Origin: Sisyra terminalis
Lineage: Eukaryota > Arthropoda > Insecta > Neuroptera > Sisyridae
DNA length: 64,000 nt
Assembly: GCA_958496175.1 (NCBI GenBank)
Contig: OY292277.1
Span: forward strand, 52,773,050-52,837,049
Reading direction: 5' to 3'
Shown here: positions 34,141 to 46,555 of the stretch, in pieces
Layout: every line of letters starts with the position of its first letter
Numbering within the stretch: the stretch's first letter is position 1
The notes under the pieces: generated by a model
The model's input: only the letters and a program-made list of their open reading frames with translations
Told to the model about the DNA's origin: nothing
Databases searched by the model: none
Made by a program: the position numbers and the translations under genes

Positions 34141-36184
34141 CGTCGTTTACATATATCATATGATAGCCGCATCGCTAAGGTCGCCGCCACTACCACCGGA
34201 GCTGAGGTCCCTGGTTCGAATCCCGAAGGGGTAAGTGTTTTTTCTTAAATATAATAATCGATATCTATTCCTTACAGCTTATCCTGTCACTAATTAACAT
34301 TGATAATTGTTTCCAGACATTGTATCATCGAAATATTCGATCGAACAGTTCCAACCTTTCGGGGTTGGAAATGATCGATCGATCGATCGATGATGCAATA
34401 TATTTTTCATTTTATTTTTGCACATTGGTTTTGTGACGTCACTAAATTTCATATTTATGACGTCACACATACGTAGCCATCCCATGACGTCATTCTCGAA
34501 AAGTGAGCGAATTTTCGATTTTCATGAAATAGGATACCGGGAATGGCTAAGTTACGTCACGGGAGGCCTAAAAAACATATCCCACTGTCAAGTTTTTTCG
34601 TTTTTTTTCAAAAAAATTTTTGGCCAGATTTTTGAAAAATCCCAAAAACAGGCCGATTTTGGCGTTTTTTTTCACTTTTTTCAACTTTAACGCCGTTTTC
34701 AGCGAAAACTATCGATCGTAGGTTAACGATAGTAGGCTCATTCGATAGCGCTTGAATTACTCTATCGATGGTGTAAATTTGGTCCCGGAAAACCTTAAGG
34801 AAAAAAACTTTTTTTTTCATCTCTCCAGAAATTTCATTTCGTCGACCAAATGCACGTCAAAAATATGATTTTTTTTTGTTGTCAAATTTTTCAATGAAAT
34901 TCACACCATAGATGCATTACGTTACCATCAAAGCATATATATATAAAAATCTCAACTTTTCGTTATCGTTAATGGTTTTTTCGTTTTTTAAATTTCACCT
35001 TTTGTGCGAGCGAATGTTTTTTAAATACAAATTTGTTTTGTTAGAAAAAGGATCAAGGACCTTGAAATGTCAAAATTTTATACAAAACTTTTCCAAACGT
35101 CACACCGAGCTGCTTTAGTGAAAATATTTCCAGAAAATTCCAAGAAAATGTTTTGGTCAAAATTGTTTCACCAGAACGATTTCCATGGAATTTTCCGGAA
35201 AAATTTTAACCATAGATTCTCCATGTTAAGATCGGAAAAGATGTCAAAAAACATTGCATACTTTTAATGTCCTTTATCCTTTTTTCCCATAAAACATAAT
35301 TTTATTTAAGTGGAATTACGTCACTACATTTTACTCTTTAATATCGAAAAAAGCGATTAAGGACATCAAAGAGTTGAAATGTTTTGCTATTGGGTTTTCG
35401 TTCGTAACATTGTCTAGCTATGGTGTGAATTTCATTAAAAAATTCGACAAAAAAAAAATCATAAATTCGACGTACATTTAGTCGACGAAATGAAATTTCT
35501 GAGGAGTTGAAAAAAAAAGTTTTTCCCCTTAAGCTTTTCCGGTATCAAATTTACACCATCGATAGAGTAATTCAAGCGCTATCGAATGAGCCTACTATCG
35601 TTAACCTACGATCGATAGTTTTCGCTAAAAACGGCGTTAAAGTTGAAAAAAGTGAAAAAAATCGCCAATTTTGGCCTGTTTTTGGGATTTTTCAAAAATC
35701 TGGCCAAAAAAATTTTTGAAAAAAAAACGAACAAAATTGACAGTGGGATATGTTTTTTAGGCCTCCCGTGATGTAACTTAGCCATTCCCGGTATCCTATT
35801 TCATGAAAATCAAAAATTCGCTCACTTTTCGAGAATGACGTCATTGGATGGCGACGTATGTGTGACGTCATAAATATGAAATTTAGAGACGTCACAAAAC
35901 CAATGAGCAAAAATAAAATGAAAAATATATTGCATCATCGATCGATCGATCGATCATTTCCAACCCCGAAAGGTTGGAATTGTTCGATCGATTATTTCGA
36001 TGATACAATGTCTGGAAACAATTATCAATGTTAATTAGTGACAGGATAAGCTGTAAGGAATAGAAATCAATTATTATATTTAAGAAAAAACACTTACCCC
36101 TTCGGGATTCGAACCAGGGACCTCAGCTCCAGTAGTGGCGGCGACCTTAGCGATGCGGCTATCATATGATATATGTAAACGACG
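34141..36184. mobile_element. Foldback element A with tRNA-like ends
   Basis: Inverted arms of about 750-770 bp (34141-34905 and 35430-36184) surround a central unique part (about 34910-35420). Each end starts with CGTCGTTTACATATATCATA and contains a tRNA-like head with the Pol III B box GGTTCGAATCC (34213-34223 plus; 36105-36115 minus). Inside each arm lie a GATC tandem palindrome (about 34371-34392), three TGACGTCA octamers and the stretch CTATCGATCGTAGGTTAACG. There is no ORF with known homology. It resembles a SINE-headed foldback, an arrangement I do not recognise. Confidence 0.75.
34162..34232 (+). promoter_or_regulatory. tRNA-like Pol III promoter head
   Basis: TAGCCGCATCG (weak A-box match) is followed after about 40 bp by a perfect B box, GGTTCGAATCC. 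The T stem and acceptor stem do not pair, so this is a tRNA-derived SINE-type head rather than a tRNA gene. Near-identical copies lie at 36095-36166 (minus), 36994-37067 (plus) and 38930-39000 (minus). Confidence 0.55.
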
Positions 36185-36974
36185 TTAAAACTCATATTTA
36201 AATAATTCTTATTCAATTGAGACTTTAAAATTTTTTCAATCGAAATAATTGTATGTTCCCTATAATAATCAAAAACCAATAGTTGCTTAATGTTAATATT
36301 GAAAAAGTTGTACATAAACATAAATGTTCATCTAATTTGTTTTTAATTTCTCAAATTATTGATTATTTCAAATAACATTTCTTTATTATTAATTAAGAGA
36401 ATTGAAAACGTTTAAAATTTAGAACTATACGACGCCAAAATTCGTTCCGAATTTTCCTTGAAGCTTTGAGTTCTTATCATATTCCTATAGATGGCAGTAA
36501 AAATTTAAAAGTGGTAACTTTCTAATATTTTAATAGTTGTGCTATTGATCCAAAGGTGGCGCTAAAATCTTAAGTTGGTTCAAATCGAAATAAATATTTA
36601 AGGTTCATAAACTCCCTCATAGATGGCGATCAAAACTTAAAATTAACTTTTAAGTTTTTACTGCCATCTATAGGAATATTATATGAACTCAAAGCTTCAA
36701 GGAAAATTCTGAACGAATTTTGGCGTCGTATAGTTTTAAATTTTAAACGTTTTCATTTCTCTTAATTAATAATAAAGAAATGTTATTTGAAATAATAAAT
36801 AATTTGAGAAATTAAAAACAAATTAGATGAACATTTATGTTTATGAACAACTTTTTCAATATTAACATTAAGCAACTATTGGTTTTTGATTATTATAGGG
36901 AACATACAATTATTTCGATGGAAAAAAATTTTAAAGTCTCAATTGAATAAGAATTATTTAAATATGAGTTTTAA

Positions 36975-39018
36975 CGTCGTTTAAATATATCATATGATAG
37001 CCGCATCGCTAAGGCCGCCGCCACTACTGGAGCTGAGAGAGGTCCCTGGTTCGAATCCCGAAGGGGTAAGTGTTTTTTCTTAAATATAATAATTGATTTC
37101 TATTCCTTACAGCTTATCCTGTCACTAATTAACATTGATAATTGTTTCCAGACATTGTATCATCGAAATATTCGATCGAACAGTTCCAACCTTTCGGGGT
37201 TGGAAATGATCGATCGATCGATCGATGATGCAATATATTTTTCATTTTATTTTTGCTCATTGGTTTTGTGACGTCACTAAATTTCATATTTATGACGTCA
37301 CACATACGTCGCCATCCCATGACGTCATTCTCGAAAAGTGAGCGAATTTTCGATTTTCATGAAATAGGATACCGGGAATGGCTTAGTTACGTCACGGGAG
37401 GCCTAAAAAACATATCCCACTGTCAATTTTTTTCGTTTTTTTTCAAAAATTTTTTCGGCCGGATTTTTGAAAAATCCCAAAAACAGGCCGATTTTGGCGT
37501 TTTTTTTCACTTTTTTCAACTTTAACGCCGTTTTCAGCGAAAACTATCGATCGTAGGTTAACGATAGTAGGCTCATTCGATAGCGCTTGAATTACTCTAT
37601 CGATGGTGTAAATTTGGTCCAGGGAAACCTTAAGGAAAAAAAGTTTTTTTTCCAACTTCTCAGAAATTTCATTTCGTCGACCAAATGCACGTCGAAAATA
37701 TGAATTTTTTTTGTTGTCAAATTTTTCAATGAAATTCACACCATAGCTACACAATGTTACGAACGAAAACCCAATAGCAAAACATTTCAACTCTTTGATG
37801 TCCTTAATCGCTTTTTTCGATATTAAAGAGTAAAATGTAGTGACGTAATTCCATTTAAATAAAATTATGTTTTATAGGAAAAAAGGATAAAGGACATTAA
37901 AAGTATGCAATGTTTTTTGACATCTTTTCCGATCTTAACATGGAGAATCTATGGTTAAAATTTTTCCGGAAAATTCCATGGAAATCGTTCTGGTGAAACA
38001 ATTTTGACCAAAACATTTTCTTGGAATTTTCTGGAAATATTTTCACTAAAGCAGCTCTGTGTGACGTTTGGAAAAGTTTTGTATAAAATTTTGACATTTC
38101 AAGGTCCTTGATCCTTTTTCTAACAAAACAAATTTGTATTTAAAAAACATTCGCTCGCACAAAAGGTGAAATTTAAAAAACGAAAAAACCATTAACGATA
38201 ACGAAAAGTTGCGATTTTTTTATATATATGCTTTGATGGTAACGTAATGCATCTATGGTGTGAATTTCATTGAAAAATTTGACAACAAAAAAAAATCATA
38301 TTTTTGACGTGCATTTGGTCGACGAAATGAAATTTCTGGAGAGATGAAAAAAAAAGTTTTTTTCCTTAAGGTTTTCCGGGACCAAATTTACACCATCGAT
38401 AGAGTAATTCAAGCGCTATCGAATGAGCCTACTATCGTTAACCTACGATCGATAGTTTTCGCTGAAAACGGCGTTAAAGTTGAAAAAAGTGAAAAAAAAC
38501 GCCAAAATCGGCCTGTTTTTGGGATTTTTCAAAAATCCGCCGGAAAATTTTTTGAAAATAAACGAAAAAAAATGACAGTGGGATATGTTTTTTAGGCCTC
38601 CCGTGACGTAACTAAGCCATTTCCGGTATCCTATTTCATGAAAATCAAAAATTCGCTCACTTTTCGAGAATGACGTCATGGGATGGCGACGTATGTGTGA
38701 CGTCATAAATATGAAATTTAGTGATGTCACAAAACCAATGAGCCAAAATAAAATGAAAAATATATTGCATCATCGATCGATCGATCGATCATTTCCAACC
38801 CCGAAAGGTTGGAATTGTTCGATCGAATATTTCGATGATACAATGTCTGGAAACAATTATCAATGTTAATTAGTGACAGGATAAGCTGTAAGGAATAGAA
38901 ATCAATTATTATATTTAAGAAAAAACCCTTACCCCTTCGGGATTCGAACCAGGGACCTCAGCTCCGGTAGTGGCGGCGACCTTAGCGATGCGGCTATCAT
39001 ATGATATATGTAAACGAC
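36975..39018. mobile_element. Foldback element B, inverted copy of A
   Basis: Same structure as element A but in the opposite overall orientation: its centre (about 37790-38240) is the complement of the centre of A. The tRNA-like heads have B boxes at 37048-37058 (plus) and 38940-38950 (minus). Arms differ from those of A by scattered substitutions and small indels, for example in the head near 37025 and the T/A tracts, so the two copies have begun to diverge. Confidence 0.75.
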
Positions 39019-39104
39019 GTTAAAACTCATATATAAACAATTCTTATGAGACTTGTGGAAAATCGGAAAATATTTTCGATCGAAATAATTAGAATTTCCC
39101 AACC

Positions 39105-39755
39105 AAATTGAATTTCAATAGAAAACAATTTTATAATAACAATGTTAATATCGAAAAGTTGAGATCTTTTTCAATAAAGTGCGAATTTCAACGGAAAATT
39201 CGACAAAAATTATTCGAAAATATTTTTAAATTAAAATTATAAATTAAATCTGTAAAACGAGAAAAAAAATAATAACGCTTTGGTTCGAGAGAAAATACAA
39301 TTTATTGATTTTCAAAATTAATTTTTTGGACATACTATACAATTTTTGCTATGTACATTGTTAATTGAATTTTTATTTTGGAAAACATATAACGTTATGA
39401 TTAAATAAAACATATATTTTTACAACAATCACAATGAAAACTGAAAACTTCTTTTAAAATATAAACTAAACTGTTTTCTTTTAACAATCACTGCACTGTT
39501 CTTATTTTTTTCACTTAATCACTTTCCACAACACTTTGCCCCCTTATTAATTGATTAATCCGGATGATCAACCACTCCAATTCCACATTAAGCAGACTGT
39601 TGTACTTGATTGTTGTACTTCCTTTAACAAAAAGAAAAGTTTATATTAGTTGAAAGAAATAACAATATTAAAAATAATGCAACAATCAATAAACATCAAC
39701 AAACAATATATTAACACAAAATGGTCAAGTATTTGTAAACTAAGTAGGTAAAAAT
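39105..39755. other. AT-rich spacer
   Basis: No gene or repeat recognised; many short AT tracts. Confidence 0.4.
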
Positions 39756-41515
39756 GCATGCAAAAAAGTCCTGAAGATGACCGTTTTCAGGGAGTTGCTT
39801 TTTTTTATAATAAAGGCAAATTATTTCAATAAATAATAAATCAAAGCCCTTATGTGAGAAGTAATGGAAAAGGACAATTTTCAATAGGAAAAAAATGATA
39901 TAAGGGATGGTTTTATTCGCTGAAATTGAGCATAATATTTGAGATTAAATCATCCTTAACGTAACTGCATAAAAAAAATCTGCATTTAGAAACAAAATCT
40001 TTGGAAAATCAAAAGGGCAAGTTAAGGATGTCAAAATGAATGCACCTAATATATATATAAGAAAATTGATGGTTTTCAAGGAGTGACTTTTCTTTATAAG
40101 GACATATTTAATCAACAGATTATAAAACAATACATTAACAAGATAGACCAGGGTCGATAATTTTTGAGATCAAAAAAAATTATAGTAGGATGAAACCCAT
40201 TGGAAAAGGTAGAGAATATAACAAAAATGAAAGGAAAAATAAATTACTGGCGATCTGAAGTCGGAAAGGGGGAGGGGATGAGTTTTTAAGGGTAAAAAAC
40301 GGTTAATCTCGATTTGCGGTAAAACAGCAAGTCCTATGAAAAAAAGTTAAATAGCAAAGTTGTAGGTAATTAAAAGATCTACAACTTTTGTATCGACACT
40401 TTTTTCACATAACCTCAAAATTTATGTGAAAAATTCGGATAACCGAGTTTTTGGTTTTTTATTTTTATTTTTTGCAAAAAAAATTATTGTTTCACGAAAT
40501 TGGATGAAAACTTACCTTTGTATGTCCCAAACATACAGTAATTTTTTCGATTTAAAATATTCATTTTTTCACCTTATTTTGACTTAATATCCAAAAAGCA
40601 CCCTAATTTTCAATCGAAAATTCTCACGTCAAAATATCTGCTTTTTTAAAAAAGTTGGTGTGTTTTTTGTTTGTTGAAATCTCTCCTTTCTGATGGTATA
40701 AAAAAAATACTTTACTATGGTAAATGTTCTCACAAAATGCAAATAATGATAGGTTTTTTCTTCCACATTGGAGCATGTTTTAGAACCATGACAATTTGAG
40801 CATAAATTTGTGCATTTGTGCAATCATTGTTTGCATTTTCTGAGAACATTTACCATAGTAGTGTATATTTTTTTTTATACCATCAGAAAGTAGAGATTTT
40901 AACAAACAAAAAACACACCAACTTTTTTAAAAAAGCAAATATTTTGACGTGAGAATTTTCGATTGAAAATTATGGTGCTTTTTGGATATTAAGGCAAAAT
41001 AAGGTGAAAAAATGAATATTTTAAATCAAAAAAATTACTGTATGTTTGGGACATACAAAGGTAAGTTTTCACCAAATTTCGTGAAACATTAAATTTTATT
41101 TGCAAAAAATAAAAATAAAAAACCAAAAACTCGGTTATCCGAATTTTTCACATAAATTTTGAGGTTATGTGAAAAAAGTGTCGATACAAAAGTTGTAGAT
41201 CTTTTAATTACCTACAACTTTGCTATTTAACTTTTTTTCATAGGACTTGCTGTTTTACCGCAAATCGAGGTTAACCGATTTTTATCCTTAAAAACTCACC
41301 CCCTCACCCTTCCCGACTTCAGATTGCCCGTAATTTATTTTTTCTTTCATTTTTGTTATATTCTCTACCTTTTCCAATGGATTTCATTTTACTATAATTT
41401 TTTTTCACTTTTCACCATTTTTAAAATTATCGAGCCTGGTCTAAGAGTATTAATGTGAAAATTTTTTTGTCCTCTATGCAAAAGGACATCCGCAATATCG
41501 TTAATATTTTAATTT
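39756..41515 (-). repeat. Inverted, decayed satellite (339-bp family), interrupted
   Basis: The segment 39756-40143 matches the 339-bp satellite in reverse orientation: GATATAAGGGATGG, then CGCTGAAATTGAGCATAATA, then GAGTGACTTTTCTTTATAAG. Another fragment (GCAAAAGGACATCCGCAATA) lies at 41478-41500. A 1.3-kb palindromic element sits between them. Monomers here are strongly diverged compared with the 28.9-33.6 kb array. Confidence 0.65.
40144..41443. mobile_element. 1.3-kb near-perfect foldback element
   Basis: Arms of about 610 bp (40144-40755 and 40830-41443) with a spacer of about 70 bp. The ends read TAGACCAGGGTCGATAATTT and, inward from the right, TAGACCAGGCTCGATAATTT. The TA at each end may be a TA duplication as made by Tc1/mariner elements, or part of the inverted repeat. 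It splits a satellite remnant. No coding capacity. Confidence 0.75.
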
Positions 41516-41878
41516 AATTTATCGATAAAAACGTACTAACCCAAAATTTTTAGATAAGTTATAGAAATATATTACAATTTGGAATAAAATAGTGTCCGAA
41601 TTTTCCAATTCTTTTTATCAGTTTGTTTTCGTTATTATCATAAATATGGAAACTTGGATTTCGGTGAGCTTTCAAGTTCAAATTTTGTTTGTCTTCAGCT
41701 TTATTCATATTTTCCTATAATATCATTTTCTTTTCTTTTTTTCAGGTAAACATATTGGTTTTTCTTGGCAAACAATCGTAAATTCCGTCCGGAATCTATT
41801 CGTAAGTAATTTTGATTTTGATAAATCGCCACAATTGTCTCCGTTTTGGAAACATTCAATATTGCATGTTTTGGATGG

Positions 41879-41916
<38 letters not shown>

Positions 41917-43120
41917 CAAAGAAGTGGAGGGTTGTAAATATATTCACAGTAGGGGAGGTGGTGAAAATTGTGTTTACTGTGTATACAATATGAGTTGTGT
42001 TGTTAGTGATGTCGTTGATGCAAACTTTGAACCGAGAAAATTTCCAACATTTCCGATTTAAATGCTAATGATTGTACGGACTTTATGACCCCAGCCACTC
42101 GGCTACAAATGGTGGCTATCAGCAAATATAATTGCAAATATTAACATTTCACCAAAAAGAAGAAGAAAAAAAAATTCACAAGTGATAAAAATTAAATTTG
42201 GATGATATTGTAACGAAAAATTATTTATCGACCTCTTTTTTGCGTTTCTTTATGCTAAATCGTTTCTTTGTAAAAGCTCGAGGCTTTATTAAATTTTTTT
42301 TTGAACAAATAAAACGGATACTGACCTTTGAAAAGCGGGAAAATATGTTCTCTGTTTGAATACCAAACACTCCTAACTTAAGCCTATCAGTGGAAAAAAA
42401 ATATATATTGATATTTTTCCTCAACAATAAATTCATCAACTTTTTGCAATTTTCTTCGGGAAGTTTAAGCTCTCGTAAATAACATGAATCGCAAAGCTCT
42501 AACGCAAACAAAACTTAGTTTATTAGACAAATTTTCGTAGAAGAGTTATTATTTTACGTCTGAATTTATTTAAGTCAAACCATATTTTTGTCTCGAAAAC
42601 AAAACATTTTCCATTAGGAGAATTTTCTCAAGCATATATATATATATATATATTTATACAGTTTCCTAAACATATTCAATTCGTATAAATGTCGGATGAA
42701 AACGCCTTAACTAAGCAGAAAATTTTTACAGTTTTATGGTTATGGAAGAAAATCGCATCAACTAAATGAAAAACAACAATGATCGGATTGAATGATAAGG
42801 GCGTTAAATTGTAAAATAGATCGTTTGTTGCGATGACAAAAATATTTTTCTTGTTGGAAACGAAAAACCCACGAGTGCCAGACAGTGTATATGAAAGTAT
42901 GTAGGTTTGGTTTTATCCGATAATCCATCACGCAGATGAAAACTTGAAAGTTTTTCTTTGAGGGGTTGCAAACAACAATGGGAAACTTCCTACACCATTT
43001 TCAATAAATTGCTGCGGCAATAAGGGATGAAAGGAGGGCAAGTTGTTGCATTCTATATAACAGTTGGGATGAAAGTTTTGACCGTTTTTTAGCACGAAAC
43101 TTTAAACATGTACTGATGAA
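41516..43120. other. AT-rich, microsatellites, no gene
   Basis: Contains a (TA)n run of about 18 units at 41881-41916 and a shorter one at about 42636-42652. Frames reading YIYIYIYI are translations of the microsatellite. Confidence 0.5.
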
Positions 43121-43123
43121 CGT

Positions 43124-46100
43124 ATACTTTCAATTGGCATCCTTAAAATTTTTTTTTGAAATTTGACGATTTCGTGAAAAATCAACGATGGTTAGCCCAC
43201 GGTTTTTTTTTTTTGGCGAAAAATGATTTCTTCTGCCACTTTGAAAGGCGATATCAACCCTTAAACGTGGTTTGATTTCAAAAAAAATTGCACAGCATAT
43301 ACAGATAGATAAATACTTTCAATTTTCATCGTAAAATATTTTTTTTGATTTTGAAAATTTCGTGAAAAGTCAACAATGGTTAACCCACGTATTTTTTATG
43401 AAAAAAAAATTTTCTTCTGCCACTTTGTTGGGCGATTTTATCCTTTAAACGTGGTTTGTTTTCGGAAAAATTTGCACAGCATGTACAGATACGTAAACTT
43501 TCGATTACCATGCTTAAAATCTTTTTTTGAAAATTGACTATTTCGTGAAAAATCAACGATGGTTAACCCACGGATTTTTTTTTGACGTCAAATGATTTCT
43601 TCGGTCACTTTGATGGGCAATTTCATCCCTTAAACGTGATTTATTTTCAGTAAAATTTGCACAGCATGTACAAGTGGACGTATACTTTTGATTGGCAACT
43701 ATAGCTTTTTTTTGGAAATTTGACGATTTCGTTAAAAATCAACGATGGTTAGCCCACGGTTTTTTTTTTTTGGCGAAAAATGATATTTTCTGCCACATTG
43801 ATGGGCTTTTTCATCCCTTAAACGTGGTTTGTTTTCGAAATAATTTACAGAACATGTACAGATGGATATATACTTTCGATTGGCATACTTAAATTTTTTT
43901 TTGAAATTTGACGATTCCGGGAAAAATCAAAGATGGCTTACCCACGGTTTTTTATTGACGAAAAACAATTTCTTCGGCCACTTTGAAGGGCGATATCAAC
44001 CCTTAAACGTGGTTTGTTTTCGGAAAAATTTGCACAGCATGTACAGATACGTAAACTTTCGATTACCATGCTTAAAAATCTTTTTTTGAAAATTGACTAT
44101 TTCGTGAAAAATCAACGATGGTTAACCCACGGATTTTTTTTTGACGTCAAATGATTTCTTCGGTCACTTTGATGGGCAATTCCATCCCTTAAACGTGATT
44201 TATTTTCAGTAAAATTTGCACAGCATGTACAAGTGGACGTATACTTTTGATTGGCAACTATAAAATTTTTTTTTGAAATTTGACGATTTCGTTAAAAATC
44301 AACGATGGTTAACCCACGGTTTTTTTTTTTGGCGAAAAATGATATTTTCTGCCACATTGATGGGCCTTTTCATCCCTTAAACGTGGTTTGTTTTCGAAAT
44401 AATTTACAGAACATGTACAGATGGATATATACTTTCGATTGGCATACTTAAATTTTTTTTTGAAATTTGACGATTCCGGGAAAAATCAAAGATGGCTTAC
44501 CCACGGTTTTTTATTGACGAAAAACAATTTCTTCGGCCACTTTGAAGGGCGATATCAACCCTTAAACGTGGTTTGTTTTCGGAAAAATTTGCACAGCATG
44601 TACAGATACGTAAACTTTCGATTACCATGCTTAAAAATCTTTTTTTGAAAATTGACTATTTCGTGAAAAATCAACGATGGTTAACCCACGGATTTTTTTT
44701 TGACGTCAAATGATTTCTTCGGTCACTTTGATGGGCAATTTCATCCCTTAAACGTGATTTATTTTCAGTAAAATTTGCACAGCATGTACAAGTGGACGTA
44801 TACTTTTGATTGGCAACTATAAAATTTTTTTTTGAAATTTGACGATTTCGTTAAAAATCAACGATGGTTAACCCACGGTTTTTTTTTTGGCGAAAAATGA
44901 TATTTTCTGCCACATTGATGGGCCTTTTCATCCCTTAAACGTGGTTTGTTTTCGAAATAATTTACAGAACATGTACAGATGGATATATACTTTCGATTGG
45001 CATACTTAAATTTTTTTTTGAAATTTGACGATTCCGGGAAAAATCAAAGATGGCTTACCCACGGTTTTTTATTGACGAAAAACAATTTCTTCGGCCACTT
45101 TGAAGGGCGATATCAACCCTTAAACGTGGTTTGTTTTCGAAAAAATTTGCACAGCATGTACAGATGGCTGTATACTTTAGATTGGCATCCTTAAAAATTT
45201 CTTTTGAAATTTAACGATTTCGTGAAAAATCAACGATGGTTAACCCACGGATTTTTTTTTGACGAACAATAATTTCTTCTGCCATTTTCATGAGCGATTT
45301 CGTCCCTTTAACGTAGTTTGTTTTCGGAAAAATTTACCCAGCATGTATAGATGGACAAAAAGTTTCGATTTGTATCGTTAAATAATTTTTTTGAATTCTG
45401 ACGATTTCGTGAAAAATCAACGATGGTTAACCCACGTATTTTTATTGAAAAAAAAAAAAATTCTTCTGCCATTTTGTTGGGCGATTTCATCCCTTAAACG
45501 TAGTTTGTTTACAGAAAAATTTGCACAGCATGTACAGATGGACGTATACTTTCGATTAGTATTCTTAAAACTTTTTTTTGAATTATGACGATTTCATGAA
45601 AAATCAATAATGGTTAACCCACGGTTTTTTTTTCTAACGAAAAATGATTTCTTCTCCCAGTTTGTTGGGCGATTTTATCCTTTTAACGGAGTTTGTTTTC
45701 GGAAAAATTTGCACAGCATGTACAGACGGATGTAAACTTTCAATAAACACCCAAAAAATTTTTTTTGAATTTTGATGATTTCGTGAAATATGAACGATGG
45801 TTAACCCACGGATACTTTTTGAAAAAAAATGATTCTTTCTGTCACATTGATGGGCGATTTAATGTCTTAAATGTGGTTTGTTTTCGAAAAAAATTGCACA
45901 GCATATACTAATAGACATAAACTTTCGAATTGCATTCTTAAAAATTTTTTTTGAAACTTGACGATTTCGTGAAAAATCAATGATGGTTAACCTACGGTTT
46001 TTTTTTTGACGAAAAATGATTTCTTCTGCCACTTTGATGGGAGATTTCATCTCTTAAATGTGGTTTGTTTTCAAAATAATTTGCACAGCATGTACAGATA

Positions 46101-46555
46101 GACATAAACTTTCGACTTGCATCCTTAAAAATTTTTTTTGAATTTTGACGATTTCGTGAAAATCCAACGATGGTTAACCCACGGTTTTATTGTTGACGAA
46201 AAATGATTTCTTCTGCCAGTTTGAAGGGCGATTTCATCCCTTAAACGTTAGTTGATTTTCGGAAAAATTTGCACCGCATGTAAAGATAGACGTACACTTT
46301 TGTTTGGCATCCTTAAAATTTTTTTTTGAAATTTGACGATTTCGTAAAAAATCAACGATGGTTAACCCACGGTTTTTTTTAACGAAAAATAATTTCTTCT
46401 GATTTCATCCCTTAAACTTGGTTAGTATTCGGAAAAATTTGCACAGCATGTACAAATGGACGTATACTTTCGATTGGCAACCTTAATTTTTTTTTTTTGA
46501 AATTGGACGCTTTCGAGAAAAACAAACGTGGTTTGTTTTCCGCAAAATTTGCACT
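43124..46555. repeat. Satellite of about 186-bp monomers with a trimer higher-order repeat
   Basis: About 18 head-to-tail monomers built on GATTTCGTGAAAAATCAACG, ATGGTTAACCCACGG, CATCCCTTAAACGTGGTTTG and TTTGCACAGCATGTACAGA. A block of three monomers (558-559 bp) is repeated almost unchanged from about 43500 to 45170; a 75-codon open segment recurs at 43862, 44421 and 44979. Monomers on either side are more diverged. One stray monomer lies at 50144-50275. Confidence 0.9.

Larger units (their letters stand above)
34057..39104. repeat. 5-kb nested palindrome (two inverted foldback elements)
   Basis: The entire interval is inverted-repeat symmetric about roughly 36581. The outer edges read GGTTGGGAAATTCTAATT at 34057 and its complement ending at 39104. 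A 66-codon open segment at 35067-35267 recurs exactly on the other strand at 37897-38097. Each half contains one foldback element (34141-36184 and 36975-39018) that is itself a palindrome, and the joining spacer (36190-36970) is a third palindrome with its axis near 36581. No transposase or other coding sequence was recognised. Confidence 0.88.

Noticed and set aside
34162..34232. A functional tRNA gene
   Set aside because: The B box is perfect, but the T stem and acceptor stem do not pair and no anticodon arm can be drawn.
34294..38869. Frames of 63-115 codons shared by the foldback arms
   Set aside because: They are repeated because the arms are repeated, run on both strands of the same DNA, and lack any recognised domain.
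41701..42061. Frames with YIYIYIYI repeats
   Set aside because: Translation of a (TA)n microsatellite.
43692..46050. Open frames in the 186-bp satellite
   Set aside because: Same reasoning: copies follow the repeat unit exactly and have no known homology.
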